The position numbers were made by a program, and so were the translations under genes. The notes beneath the pieces are model-generated. The model saw only the letters and a list, made by a program, of their open reading frames with translations, did no database searches and was not told where the DNA came from. DNA of 64,000 nucleotides, taken from positions 186,001 to 250,000 of the forward strand of contig CALOBW010000020.1 in assembly GCA_942491525.1 (NCBI GenBank). The letters are read 5' to 3'. Of the stretch, positions 1 through 8,374 are shown piece after piece (the stretch's first letter is position 1; each line of letters begins with the position of its first letter). This DNA is from CAYWBU01 sp942491525 (GTDB taxonomy: Bacteria > Desulfobacterota > Desulfomonilia > UBA1062).

Positions 1-2
1 CC

Positions 3-98
3 TCCATCGACGAGAACATCAGCCTGATCAGGGATGCCGGCAAGGTGCCCTACCTCAGGGACTCACAGTACAATGAGATCAAGGTCTATGAAGTTTGA
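3..98 (+). CDS. C-terminal end of a radical SAM menaquinone-biosynthesis enzyme (MqnC or MqnE), partial
   Basis: The frame is open from the left edge to a TGA at 96-98 and encodes about 31 residues ending NEIKVYEV. The motif LIRDAGKVPYLRDSQYNEI resembles the C-terminal tail of the paralogous radical SAM enzymes MqnC (cyclic dehypoxanthine futalosine synthase) and MqnE (aminofutalosine synthase), where a DAG/EAG turn is followed by an R-D/N-x-x-Y motif. It overlaps the start of mqnD by 11 bases, which suggests translational coupling in one menaquinone operon. The fragment is too short to choose between MqnC and MqnE; the radical SAM core lies outside the window. Confidence 0.6.
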   Translation, partial: SIDENISLIRDAGKVPYLRDSQYNEIKVYEV

Positions 99-870
99 CA
101 TCGCCTACTCCACCTGCCCCAACGACACCTTCATCTTCCACGCCCTGCTGCACGGACTGATTCACTCTGAGCATGAATTTGAATCCCACCTGGGCGATGT
201 GGAGGAGCTCAACCTGGCCGCTTTTGCCGGCGAGCATGCCATCACCAAGCTCTCGTTCCACGCCCTGCTGAAGCTCAAGAATAAGTACACCCTGCTGGAT
301 GCCGGCGCGGCGCTGGGCTTCGGCTGCGGCCCCATGCTGGTTGCATCCAATAAAGACATCAACCTAAAAACGGCCAGAATTGCGGTACCGGGCAGATATA
401 CGACGGCCCTGATGCTGCTCAAACTCTGGCAGCCGGAGATTGCAAACATTGAGGTTGTACGCTTTGACAAGATCCTGCCCGGTGTGGCCGACGGCACCTT
501 TGATGCCGGCCTGATCATCCACGAGGGACGCTTCGTTTACGGCGAATATGGCCTGGGTATGATCGTGGACCTGGGCCACTGGTGGGAAGAGACCACCGGC
601 TGCCCCATCCCGCTGGGCTGCATCGCCATCCGCAACGACCTGCTGGAGTACAAGGAGAGCGTCGAAGAGCTGATCGCCAAGTCGGTGCGCTACGCCTTTA
701 CCAACCCGTTAGTGTCCATGCCCTATATCAAGGAGCACGCCCAGGAGCTGGATGATGACGTGATCCGCCGGCACATTGAGCTCTACGTCAACGATTTCAG
801 CGTATCCTTGGGCGAGACCGGCCGCCAGGCCGTGCGCAAACTGGAGGAGATGTGTCCAACGGACTTGTAA
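88..870 (+). CDS. mqnD: 1,4-dihydroxy-6-naphthoate synthase MqnD (futalosine menaquinone pathway)
   Basis: The product (about 260 aa) starts MKFDIAYSTCPNDTFIFHAL, matching the family's opening STCPNDT-F-F/Y-AL signature, and contains the mid-protein TTALMLLKLW and GLIIHEGRF segments typical of MqnD and its periplasmic-binding-protein-like fold. MqnD is known to convert cyclic de-hypoxanthine futalosine into 1,4-dihydroxy-6-naphthoate. The ATG at 88 was chosen because homology starts there; the upstream in-frame ATG at 34 would add residues encoded inside the preceding gene. It overlaps the genes on both sides, so the three are almost certainly one transcript. The window shows MqnD and MqnB together, so menaquinone is made by the futalosine route rather than the Men route. 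Confidence 0.93.
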   Translation: MKFDIAYSTCPNDTFIFHALLHGLIHSEHEFESHLGDVEELNLAAFAGEHAITKLSFHALLKLKNKYTLLDAGAALGFGCGPMLVASNKDINLKTARIAVPGRYTTALMLLKLWQPEIANIEVVRFDKILPGVADGTFDAGLIIHEGRFVYGEYGLGMIVDLGHWWEETTGCPIPLGCIAIRNDLLEYKESVEELIAKSVRYAFTNPLVSMPYIKEHAQELDDDVIRRHIELYVNDFSVSLGETGRQAVRKLEEMCPTDL

Positions 871-1424
871 TGGCCACCATGCTGGAGGCCCAGCCATTCA
901 TTGAAAAGCTAGGCCTCAGGCCGATCGACGACCTGTTTGATGTATACGGGAGCGATGATTTTGTGCTGATCATTAGCGGCATCGGCAAGGCCCATGCCGC
1001 AGCCGCTACCAGCCATATCATAACCCGATATGGCGTGAAGCAGATCTATAATCTCGGTGCGGCCGGGGCACTCGATGAAAAATTCAAACTCGGCGATATC
1101 TTCCAGATCGCATCAACCGAGGAGATCGACCGCATCGATATCCGCTCCGGCGAAACCCACAAACTGCAGGCGAATGCCGATCTTGATCTTGCATCCACCA
1201 GTCTGGTCACGGTCGACACCCCCATCAAAGACAACCGCCACCTCCACGGCCGGGGCCTGGTGGACATGGAGGGCGCCGCCGTGCTGCAGACCGCCCAGAC
1301 CTACAACATACCCTGCCGGCTGATCAAATTTGTCAGCGACACCTATGCTGACCACAACATCGTCAATAACATTCAAAATTTAAGAGACGATTTCTGCAAC
1401 ACAGTACTTGACATCCTCGCTTGA
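852..1424 (+). CDS. mqnB: Futalosine hydrolase MqnB (nucleoside phosphorylase family)
   Basis: A 190-residue member of the phosphorylase/MTA-SAH nucleosidase superfamily: an N-terminal strand ending in LEAQPF, the GIGKAHAAAATSHII motif, NLGAAGAL, and the C-terminal GLVDMEGAAVLQTA motif with the ribose-binding Met-Glu pair, then FVSDTYAD. Futalosine hydrolase releases hypoxanthine from futalosine or adenine from aminofutalosine. I chose the GTG at 852 because it keeps the first beta strand (GLVMATMLEA) and has GGAGG just upstream, though close. The alternative is the ATG at 870, which overlaps the mqnD stop as TAATG. It is somewhat short for the family (usually about 200-230 aa). No terminator follows in the 70-base AT-rich gap. 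Confidence 0.85.
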   Translation: MSNGLVMATMLEAQPFIEKLGLRPIDDLFDVYGSDDFVLIISGIGKAHAAAATSHIITRYGVKQIYNLGAAGALDEKFKLGDIFQIASTEEIDRIDIRSGETHKLQANADLDLASTSLVTVDTPIKDNRHLHGRGLVDMEGAAVLQTAQTYNIPCRLIKFVSDTYADHNIVNNIQNLRDDFCNTVLDILA

Positions 1425-1494
1425 TCCATATCAATTACGTCACAATTACAATTATATAGAGATTTATTAGTTTATTCGAATATTGGAGGATTTT

Positions 1495-2457
1495 ATGAGT
1501 AGCGCAATTTCAAGGCGTTCGTTTCTAAAAATTTCGGCCGCCGCGGCCACAACCGCCACGGCCCTGCCCAGAGTGGCGCAGGCCAGAGAGCCCAAGGGGT
1601 ATATGACCATCATCGACCTCACCCTCTGTGACGGCTGCCCTGGCCGGGATATGCCGGCCTGCGTATCGGCCTGCCGCGACAGGAACCAGGCATCAGTGCC
1701 CGACCCCGAATACCCGATGCCCAAACTCTTTCCGCGCGGCAAGGAAGAGGACTGGTCCAAGAAGAAGGATGTTTCTGATCAGCTGACGCCCTACAACTGG
1801 CTCTACCTGCAAAAGGCCGAAGTGGACGGTCAGACCATCAATGTGCCGCGCCGCTGCATGCACTGCGACACACCGGCCTGCGCCGCCATCTGCCCCTGGA
1901 GCGCCAACCGCAAGAACAAAGATGGCGCGGTCATCATCGATCCCGAGACCTGCTTCGGCGGTTCCAAGTGCCGCACGGTCTGCCCCTGGTCAATTCCCCA
2001 GCGCCAGTCCGGCGTGGGCGCCTTCCTGGACTACGCCCCGGAGCTGGCCGGCAACGGTGTCATGTTCAAGTGCCACCTCTGCCATGACAGCCTGGCTGAA
2101 GGCAGGGAACCGGCCTGTGTAAGCGCCTGCCCCACCGGCGCCACCATGATCGGCCCGCGTGAAGAGATGATTGAGAAGGCCAGGGCCCGCGCCGAAGAGA
2201 TCGGCGGCTACCTCTACGGCCTGGAGGAGAACGGCGGCACCGCCACCATCTACATCTCACCGGTGCCGTTTGAAAAGATCAATGAATCAATCGATAAGGG
2301 CCCGGGCAAACCGCACCTGGATTCGCCGATCGCCAGCAAGATGGCCGAGGGCAACAGCCTGGCCTTCCTGGGCATGGTGGCCCCGGTGGCCGGCATTGCC
2401 GCCGGCATAGCCGGAGCTTTTATCAGCAAGAAGAAGGAGAGCGGCGATGAAGAGTAA
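1495..2457 (+). CDS. Tat-exported multi-cluster 4Fe-4S ferredoxin-type electron transfer subunit
   Basis: The product starts with a twin-arginine signal (SRRSFLKIS followed by an Ala-rich stretch), then carries four cysteine groups like the beta subunits NrfC, HybA, FdnH or DmsB: CDGCPGRDMPACVSAC, CMHCDTPACAAIC, CFGGSKCRTVC and CHLCHDSLAEGREPACVSAC. The third group has only three cysteines in the ferredoxin register, suggesting a 3Fe-4S centre. The C-terminus has a hydrophobic anchor (about 295-315) followed by lysines, as in HybA or FdnH. ATG 1495 follows GGAGGA at 1485-1490. It overlaps the cytochrome b gene by 11 bases. No molybdopterin or hydrogenase catalytic subunit is adjacent, so the redox partner is unknown; it probably faces the periplasm and exchanges electrons with the quinone pool through the cytochrome. 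Confidence 0.88.
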   Translation: MSSAISRRSFLKISAAAATTATALPRVAQAREPKGYMTIIDLTLCDGCPGRDMPACVSACRDRNQASVPDPEYPMPKLFPRGKEEDWSKKKDVSDQLTPYNWLYLQKAEVDGQTINVPRRCMHCDTPACAAICPWSANRKNKDGAVIIDPETCFGGSKCRTVCPWSIPQRQSGVGAFLDYAPELAGNGVMFKCHLCHDSLAEGREPACVSACPTGATMIGPREEMIEKARARAEEIGGYLYGLEENGGTATIYISPVPFEKINESIDKGPGKPHLDSPIASKMAEGNSLAFLGMVAPVAGIAAGIAGAFISKKKESGDEE

Positions 2458-3112
2458 GATTGATTATTGCAAGGGAACCGTGAGGCGCCACTCCATCACC
2501 GAGATGGTGGTGCACTGGTCGGTGGCCATCTCCGGCCTGATCCTGATGGTCAGCGGCCTCTTCCAGCTGCCGATCGCCAAGCGCTACTACATTACCGAGC
2601 TGATGGCCTGGTCCGGCGACTTCTTCTTCACCCTCAAGCTGCACTATGCGGCCGCCATCATCTTTGTGGGCGCATCGTTTTTCCACATCGTCTACCACGC
2701 CCTGCTCAAGGAGACCGGCATGCTGCCCAAGCGCGGCGATATGCTGCAGTCGATCAAGGTGATTCTCACCTTCTTCGGCAAGGGCGAAGAGCCGCCCTTT
2801 GAGAAGTATCTGCCCGAGCAGCGCCTGGCCTACGTCGGCATGGCGGCCATCATCGGCGTGCTGATCATCTCGGGCCTGGTCAAGAGCTACAAGAACCTCT
2901 ACAATCCGCAGATCGGCGACACCATCCTGAGCATCGCCACCTGGGCCCACAACATCGGCTTCCTGCTCTTCTTCCTGGCCTTCATCGCCCACATCGGGGC
3001 CCTGCTGCTCAAGCCCAACCGGCCCATGATCCGCAGCATGTTCAGCGGCAAAGTGGATCTGGAATATGCCAAAGAACGCCATCCGCTCTGGATGGATGAG
3101 ATTGAGAAATAA
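2447..3112 (+). CDS. Membrane cytochrome b (formate dehydrogenase gamma / cytochrome b561 type)
   Basis: A 221-residue protein with about four membrane helices (roughly 24-42, 66-90, 128-148 and 168-190) and histidines placed as in FdnI-like di-heme cytochromes: EMVVHWSV in helix 1, LKLHYAAA and FFHIVYH in helix 2, and WAHNIG and FIAHIG in the last helix. Such subunits pass electrons between a periplasmic Fe-S subunit and menaquinone. The gene overlaps the Fe-S gene, with GGAG inside that gene as ribosome site, so the two are expected in fixed stoichiometry. Being downstream of menaquinone genes fits a quinone-linked role. A hairpin follows directly after the stop. Confidence 0.87.
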   Translation: MKSKIDYCKGTVRRHSITEMVVHWSVAISGLILMVSGLFQLPIAKRYYITELMAWSGDFFFTLKLHYAAAIIFVGASFFHIVYHALLKETGMLPKRGDMLQSIKVILTFFGKGEEPPFEKYLPEQRLAYVGMAAIIGVLIISGLVKSYKNLYNPQIGDTILSIATWAHNIGFLLFFLAFIAHIGALLLKPNRPMIRSMFSGKVDLEYAKERHPLWMDEIEK

Positions 3113-3117
3113 AATTT

Positions 3118-3135
3118 GCGGGCCGTAAGGCCCGC
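3118..3135 (+). terminator. Hairpin after the Fe-S/cytochrome b pair
   Basis: A perfect 7-bp stem GCGGGCC/GGCCCGC with a GTAA (GNRA-type) loop lies 6 bases after the cytochrome b stop. It lacks a proper T run (ATTCCTGTT follows), so it may stabilise the 3' end or terminate weakly. Confidence 0.55.
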
Positions 3136-3215
3136 ATTCCTGTTGCAAGCGGACCTCCATTTGGCTATAAATTAGCCTTACTGTTTTTTTAATTAATTGA
3201 CTTTAGGAGGTCTAT

Positions 3216-4418
3216 ATGTCGAATTTACACAAATACCGGTTTACTTGGATAATTTTACTGCTTACTGCACTGTTAATGGCAGCTCCGCTGCAGGCCTGGA
3301 ACTGGCAGATCGATCCAGACATTCCCGGCTATGATGCCCGCTGGCAACAGCTGGCTGAGATGAACGCCAGCCGCGTCGAGGGCAAGAACATCGATGATAT
3401 GCTGGCTCTGGCCCACATCCTTGAAAAAGACTATCCGGACAAGGTCGACCCCTATCTCTGGCTGGCCCGACTCTACTTCATCAAGGCCAAATTCAAGAAG
3501 AAGAACAACCTGGAGCTCTACAAAAAATCGGAAGAGTACGCCGTCAAGGCCCACCAGATCGATCCCGACAACGTGATCGCCTTCAAAATCCTGATCGACA
3601 CCCTGCCCAACATCGGCGACCTGGAATACAGCCTCAGCAATCATGGCGCCTGGATCAAGCAGATGGCCCCCCTGCCCTCGGGCTATGCCGTGCCACTGAT
3701 CAAAGACTCGGCCGAGTTCAATGCGGCCCTCAACCTCTGGAACCAGCGCCTGGATATCGAAAAGGGCAAGCAGGCCGTGGAGAAATTCAATGCCCTGGCC
3801 GACAGCAACCCCGACAACCCCCTGGCACTGGCGTGGGCCTGCCGGGCAAACTACGACATCGGCCAGTACCTCTCATCCCTGGGCGAACATGAGACCAAGG
3901 CCATGCCCTACTATCAAAAGGGCCTCGAGTACGGCAACAAGGCCCTGGCGATCGACCCCTACCATGAACAGGCCGCCTACTGGACCCTGCTGAACCAGGC
4001 CCGTATCATCCAGATGGAGAGCCTGCTGACCAAGGCCCAGTATATCGGCACCCTGGTCAAGTACGGCGTCTTCGGCATCCGTGAAAACGGGCTCTACAAC
4101 TACTACGGCATCTCGCTGGCCCTGGCCACCATGATCACCAACGGCGGCTGGGTCACCGAGAAGGGCATGAACCTGGCCGGCATATCCTTTGACACGGTCA
4201 TCAACCAGCTGGAGCTGGCACGCATCATCTATCCGGACAAGTTCTACGTGCTCTACGGCCTGGCCGACATCCATCTCTACAAGGGCAACAATGCCGAGGC
4301 CCAGAAACTGATCGATGAACTGCTGACCAAGGATCCCATGGCCAATGAATATCTACGGCTCGAGAACTCGGCCTGTATCAACTTTGCCAGGGACCTCAGG
4401 AAACAGACTGAAAGTTAG
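3216..4418 (+). CDS. Exported TPR-repeat protein, function unknown
   Basis: A 400-residue protein with an N-terminal signal peptide (hydrophobic about 11-24, likely cleavage after LQA-W). The mature part is helical with tetratricopeptide-like stretches such as DPYLWLARLYFIKAKF, KKSEEYAVKAHQIDPDN, YYQKGLEYGNKALAIDPYHEQAAYWTLL and FYVLYGLADIHLYKGNNAEAQKLIDELLTKDP. TPRs mediate protein-protein contacts; here probably in the periplasm. The start is set by AGGAGG at 3206-3211. Several long deltaproteobacterial TPR proteins share this layout, but I recognise no named family. The stop lies 16 bases from the convergent EthD-like gene with no terminator between. Confidence 0.75.
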   Translation: MSNLHKYRFTWIILLLTALLMAAPLQAWNWQIDPDIPGYDARWQQLAEMNASRVEGKNIDDMLALAHILEKDYPDKVDPYLWLARLYFIKAKFKKKNNLELYKKSEEYAVKAHQIDPDNVIAFKILIDTLPNIGDLEYSLSNHGAWIKQMAPLPSGYAVPLIKDSAEFNAALNLWNQRLDIEKGKQAVEKFNALADSNPDNPLALAWACRANYDIGQYLSSLGEHETKAMPYYQKGLEYGNKALAIDPYHEQAAYWTLLNQARIIQMESLLTKAQYIGTLVKYGVFGIRENGLYNYYGISLALATMITNGGWVTEKGMNLAGISFDTVINQLELARIIYPDKFYVLYGLADIHLYKGNNAEAQKLIDELLTKDPMANEYLRLENSACINFARDLRKQTES

Positions 4419-4433
4419 CCGCAGGCCCGGCAC

Positions 4434-5096
4434 CTAACTGATGATGTGATACTCGCGCAAGATGTAATTCTCACAATGGGCGAGATCCAGGAATTGGTTG
4501 ACGTGCCGGGCGACCTCAACCATGTGGGGGATGCACCTGAGCCAGCCGCCGAACATGCGGACCGGATTGAGCAGATCTGCATCACTGCGGTAGTGCTCCT
4601 CCACAAAGCCTTCAAACTGCGGAGATGACTCAGAGACCGGCGCCTTGGTCACATTGCGGATATAGCTCCACATGGGATGGATACGCATGGCCTTGGGCGT
4701 ATGACGGCCGTGCCACTCATACATAAACTCGTCGCAGCTGAGGGCCGGATTCATCTTGAGCATAGTCAACAGAACCGCACCGGGGCTAACTTTGCCGTCA
4801 TCCCAGCTCTTGATGTAGGCCAACGGCCGGGACTCTTCAACGGCGTAGCCGCTCACCTCGAGCCCGAAACGCTGAATGGCCAGCTGCCACTTCAGAGGAT
4901 CAATCTCACCCCAGACCGAGAGCATGATCAGCCCGTCACGGTTAAGGGGCAGAATGGTAAAGCGCGGCAACCTATCATCGGTGAGGCTGACCTTCAGCCT
5001 CTGCGGCTCCAGCATCAGCAGCTGCGGCACCAGCTTGCTCAGGGCAAAGTCTTTAAGCCCTGTGCGCTCGCGCCTGATAAAGAAGAGATGCTTCAT
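4434..5096 (-). CDS. EthD-like dimeric alpha/beta-barrel domain protein
   Basis: About 220 residues. The second half carries a segment typical of EthD-like barrels, LSCDEFMYEWHGRHTPKAMRIHP (written here as LSCDEFMYEW then HGRHTPKAMRIHP), followed by SYIRNVTKAP; the first half (MKHLFFIRRERTGLKDFALSKLVPQL) looks like a degenerate copy of the same fold. EthD-type proteins are small ferredoxin-like barrels often tied to degradation or polyketide chemistry; the reaction here is unknown. A GTG at 5099 and an ATG at 5096 are adjacent; the TetR stop is immediately upstream, so the gene is translationally coupled to the regulator. Function is inferred only from fold resemblance. Confidence 0.55.
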   Translation of the reverse strand: MKHLFFIRRERTGLKDFALSKLVPQLLMLEPQRLKVSLTDDRLPRFTILPLNRDGLIMLSVWGEIDPLKWQLAIQRFGLEVSGYAVEESRPLAYIKSWDDGKVSPGAVLLTMLKMNPALSCDEFMYEWHGRHTPKAMRIHPMWSYIRNVTKAPVSESSPQFEGFVEEHYRSDADLLNPVRMFGGWLRCIPHMVEVARHVNQFLDLAHCENYILREYHIIS

Positions 5097-5099
5097 CAC

Positions 5100-5711
5100 T
5101 CAGGATGCTGCCACCATGGCCACGATCCTGTCCGAATACTCCTGCGGATCAACCTTTATATATCCCTTGGAGCTGCTCTCACAGATGCTGTTCAGTGTTC
5201 CAGCCACCACCAGGGCGCCAAATTCAGGATCGATACCGGTACCATCAAGAGCTGCGCGCTGCAGCACGCCTTTCAGTACACTGGAAATCTCGCGCTGCAG
5301 CTTCTCCCAGCGCGCCAGCTGATCCGGACTGATCTCGGCCCGGTAGAAGATGTCATTGATCATATTCAGGAATTCAGGATTCGTATGCAGCCCCCAACGG
5401 AAATGGTGACTGATATAGACCGCCAGCTGATTCTGCCAGCTATCCTGCGAAGCAATCTCGGAGCGCAGCTGCTCTACCGCCGCACCGAACTGCTGCAGCA
5501 TGACTTCTCCAAAAAGACTCTGCTTGGTGGGAAAGTACTTATAGAGACCGCCGATACTGAATTCAGAGCCGGCGGCGATATCAGTCATCTTACTGCCCTG
5601 ATAGCCGTTCTCGGCCAGGGCCCTGGCCGCCACCTCCAGAATCTGATTGCGATTGACAACCCGGTTGCGCTCGCGCCGACTCAGCCCGTTTAAATCAATA
5701 TTTTTAAGCAT
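5100..5711 (-). CDS. TetR-family transcriptional regulator
   Basis: A 203-residue protein with the TetR DNA-binding head: RNQILEVAARALAENGYQGSKM... then the helix-turn-helix TDIAAGSEFSIGGLYKYFPTKQSLF, followed by a helical ligand-binding domain. It is co-directional and abutting with the EthD-like gene, so the pair is probably an autoregulated operon. A 10-bp palindrome lies between its -10 region and its start codon, where an autorepressor site is expected. The ligand cannot be predicted from sequence. Confidence 0.9.
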   Translation of the reverse strand: MLKNIDLNGLSRRERNRVVNRNQILEVAARALAENGYQGSKMTDIAAGSEFSIGGLYKYFPTKQSLFGEVMLQQFGAAVEQLRSEIASQDSWQNQLAVYISHHFRWGLHTNPEFLNMINDIFYRAEISPDQLARWEKLQREISSVLKGVLQRAALDGTGIDPEFGALVVAGTLNSICESSSKGYIKVDPQEYSDRIVAMVAAS

Positions 5712-5714
5712 ATC

Positions 5715-5746
5715 CTATGCATAGATGCACAGGAGGAATCTGTCAA
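5715..5746 (-). promoter_or_regulatory. Candidate TetR promoter and operator
   Basis: Read on the minus strand, TTGACA (5741-5746) is followed after 17 bases by TATGCA (5718-5723). The -10 lies inside the palindrome CTATGCATAG (5715-5724), a natural position for autorepression. The expected start of transcription would be at or near the ATG at 5711, so the transcript may be leaderless or translation may begin downstream. Confidence 0.45.
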
Positions 5747-5754
5747 TCCGGGCA

Positions 5755-5785
5755 TTAAAAAAGGCGGCGCCAACGGCACCGCCTT
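5755..5785 (-). terminator. Rho-independent terminator of the small membrane protein gene
   Basis: On the minus strand an 11-bp stem (AAGGCGGTGCC / GGCGCCGCCTT, one G-T pair, loop GTT) runs into TTTTTT. It lies 24 bases after the stop of the gene ending at 5809. Confidence 0.88.
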
Positions 5786-5808
5786 CTGTTATCCGAATTG
5801 ATACAACT

Positions 5809-5973
5809 TCAGCGCGAAAAGAGCTTGCGCATCCCGGCCGGCAGGGCGCAGATCACGGCGAAGACGACAACCTTGAAGAACTGGAGCGTCTGCACGGACA
5901 CAAAGCCGTCGGCCAGGGCCACGCCCCCCACCAACATGAACAGTGCCGCCAGCACTATAACTATAAATTTCAT
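5809..5973 (-). CDS. 54-residue small membrane protein, unknown
   Basis: The ATG at 5973 has a strong ribosome site (GGAGGTGAGG) directly upstream, so this start is preferred over a longer in-frame reading that begins further upstream with no such signal. The product starts MKFIVIVLAALFMLVGGVALA and has a second hydrophobic stretch FFKVVVFAVICALPAG before a basic tail (MRKLFSR), giving two likely membrane helices. It ends just before a strong terminator and lies about 95 bases downstream of the broken acyl-CoA synthetase gene, so it may be co-transcribed with it. No family is recognised. Confidence 0.7.
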   Translation of the reverse strand: MKFIVIVLAALFMLVGGVALADGFVSVQTLQFFKVVVFAVICALPAGMRKLFSR

Positions 5974-6033
5974 CCTCACCTCCGGTTCAGTTCTGAATGT
6001 TAAATCCCTAACACATATAATAACCGGAAGATA

Positions 6034-6051
6034 GGTATCCGAAAGGATACC
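6034..6051 (-). other. Perfect hairpin between the acyl-CoA synthetase gene and the small membrane gene
   Basis: GGTATCC/GGATACC with a 4-base loop (GAAA on the plus strand, TTTC on the minus). It lies 16 bases after the stop of the synthetase gene and has no T run, so it could be a weak terminator or a processing/stability hairpin. Confidence 0.5.
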
Positions 6052-6067
6052 CTGGGAATTTATTTCA

Positions 6068-8162
6068 TCAATCAAGCCTCAGCCGCACATCCAGAGCCTG
6101 CACGCCCTCCGCGTAGACCCGCACCGGATTGATGTCGAGCTCTCGGATACGCGGATTGAGAGCCATCAGATGCGAAACCCGAACCACCAGATCCACCAGG
6201 GCATCGATATCACCGGCCTGCTGCCCGCGCGAACCCTTCAGAATCGCATAGGCCTTAAGTCCCTCAATCTTTCGGCGGATGCCCCTTGGGCTGGCCGGAC
6301 AGAGCGCGCAGGTCACATCCTTGAACACCTCGATGTAGATGCCGCCCAAACCGATGAAAACCACCGGCCCGAAGGAATCATCATGCTTGGCCCCCACAAA
6401 CATATCAAACCCGGCCGGAGCCATCTGCTGTACGCGCACCCCGTCGAAGCGCGCCCCCTCCTTGTACTCCGCCAGGCTCTCTTTAATCTCATTATAGGCA
6501 CCGCGCAGAGCGGCAGCGTCATCAATGCCAACTTTGACCCCGCCGGCTTCGGTCTTATGCAGGGCATCCGGCGAAACAACCTTCAACACCACCGGATAGC
6601 CGATGCTTTCAGCCAGATCGAGAGCCTCTTCAATGCTGACAGCCTTGCGCGACTCTGCCACCGGGATATCAAAGGTCTCCAGCAGCGCGAAGCCATCTTC
6701 ACCATAATCACCGCTGCGCCCCTCCAGCCAGTCGCGGGCCAGCTGGGTTGAGATACCGTCCGGATGACGCAGGCTGTCCAGCGGGATGCGCTCCCGGTTA
6801 TAAAAATCCATCTGCGCCTTCATGGCCCGCACCAGCTCTTCGGGGCTGTCAAAAAGCGGAAAGTTGGTGCGCTTCTTGAGGTGCGACATAACCTTGCCCG
6901 GCCCGATCATGCTGATGCCCAGCGGTTTGCCCGAAGAGAGAATCGAGCCCCAGGTCTCGTTGGAGAGGTCCGTCTGGAACATGCGGTGAAAAACATCATT
7001 GCCGTGGGGCAACTCAGGCCGGAAGGTCAGAAAGAGCGCTCCATCCACCTGGTCCGAGTGCATGACCGCCGAGATAACATGGGCCGTGAAACTCGGATCA
7101 TAAATATCTCCCATATCCAAAGGATTGGAAAACTTGATCACGCCCGCATTGGAAAAACTCTCGAGCGACTCGTAGAAAGCCCTCCCGGGGTCGGCAAAGC
7201 TGAAACCGGCCTTCTCACAAAGATCGGCGGCCATAACCGAAAACCCGCCGGCCGGCGACATGATCATGATGCGGTTGCCCCGCATGGGCGGCAGCTCAAA
7301 GGCTTTGCAGACCGCATAGAAGTCATGGAAATCCTTGATCCGGATGATGCCGGCCCTCTCAAAGGCCGCATCCATGATATCCTCATCATTGCTGACGGCG
7401 GCGGTATGGCTCATGGCGGCGCGCTTGCCGGCAGACGTGTTGTTGGACTTGTAGATCACGATCGGCTTATCGATGCGCTCGGCAACGCTGATCAGATCAC
7501 GGCCGCGGGCGATGCTCTCCAGATAGAGCAGTATAATCTTAGTCTCCGGGTCCTGGCCGAAATACTCCAGGAAATCAACCTCATCCAGGTCCAGCTTGTT
7601 GCCGATGCTGGCAAATTTGGCCATGCCCAGATTTTCATCCTTGAAGAGGTTCTCTATGGTCAGGGCCACGCCGCCACTCTGGGAGATGACCGAGATGCCG
7701 CCGCGCGGGGGCCTGCGCATGGGAAAAAACGGCAGACAGAGCCCGTTAGCCGTATTGGCGATGGTCAGACCATTGGGCCCCACGAAACGCACCCCGTATT
7801 CGCGGGCCTTGGCCAGGGTCTGTTCGGCCAGATCGCGCCCCTCGTCGCCGAACTCGTCAAAGCCGCCGCTAGGGATGGCCAGGCGCTTAATGCCCAGCTT
7901 GCCGCAGCTCTCGACCATCTCGGGAATCAGCCGCGCCGGCAGCAGGCAGTAGGCCAGATCCGGCACCTCGGGCAGATCCTCAATGTTGCGGAACATACGG
8001 ATGGCCGTCCACATAGACATTTTCATTACGCGGATTGATGCCGTAGATACGGCCGCGATAGCCCCAGCGCAGCATGTTTTCCAGCGAGAGTCGCGGGATA
8101 TTGCCGGCCTTGGGTGACAACCCCACCACCGCGATTGACTCGGGGTAGAACATCTTTTTCAT
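6068..8162 (-). pseudogene. ADP-forming acyl-CoA (acetate-CoA) synthetase, alpha-beta fusion, interrupted by a frameshift
   Basis: Two overlapping reading frames together encode one protein of about 700 residues, the normal length for fused ADP-forming acetyl-CoA synthetases. The first frame (8162 to 7980) gives the start of the CoA-binding Rossmann domain, MFYPESIAVVGLS...GYRGRIYGINPRNENVYVDGHP. The second (to 6068) resumes with FRNIEDLPEVPDLAYCLLPARLIPEMVE. One extra base near 7991-8002 explains the break. Downstream are the succinyl-CoA ligase-like domain with MSHTAAVSNDEDIMDAAF (the family's conserved His region) and a C-terminal ATP-grasp domain (GYPVVLKVVSPDALHKTEAGGVKVG, then FGPVVFIGLGG). 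Such enzymes make ATP and acid from acyl-CoA. GGAGGTGAG precedes the start. The rest looks intact, so a recent mutation, a sequencing error or recoding are all possible. Confidence 0.85.
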
Positions 8163-8374
8163 GACTCACCTCCCTAAATTAAAACAAAAATAAACTTTCA
8201 AAGCGTAGAAGCCGATTCACTAAATGTTAACATACTGTAATCTTTTTAATTGATTGCAGAGGGTTATGCAACTGCCCTTTTCCAAGACCCGCACCAGCAG
8301 AGGGTTTGCGGCAAAAATGAGGCAGCAAATTGTGCTAAAATATGTTAGAAACCCAGCTCACAAGGAGGAGTAGA
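8163..8374. promoter_or_regulatory. Divergent intergenic region
   Basis: A 212-base AT-rich region separates the divergent synthetase and LolA-like genes. An extended -10 element (TG-C-TAAAAT, 8333-8341) lies 34 bases before the LolA-like start, without a good -35. I see no clear operator. Confidence 0.35.

Noticed and set aside
3162..3176. Possible sigma-54 promoter (TGGCTA-N5-TAGC) before the TPR gene
   Set aside because: GG-N10-GC spacing is right but both halves carry mismatches; too weak to claim beside the perfect sites elsewhere.
4677..5693. Plus-strand reading frame of 338 codons opposite the TetR and EthD-like genes
   Set aside because: It spans two genes with clear protein signatures on the other strand and shows no motif.
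6764..8038. Long plus-strand reading frame (424 codons) opposite the acyl-CoA synthetase
   Set aside because: It mirrors the high third-position GC of the real minus-strand gene, has no family motif and no proper ribosome site.
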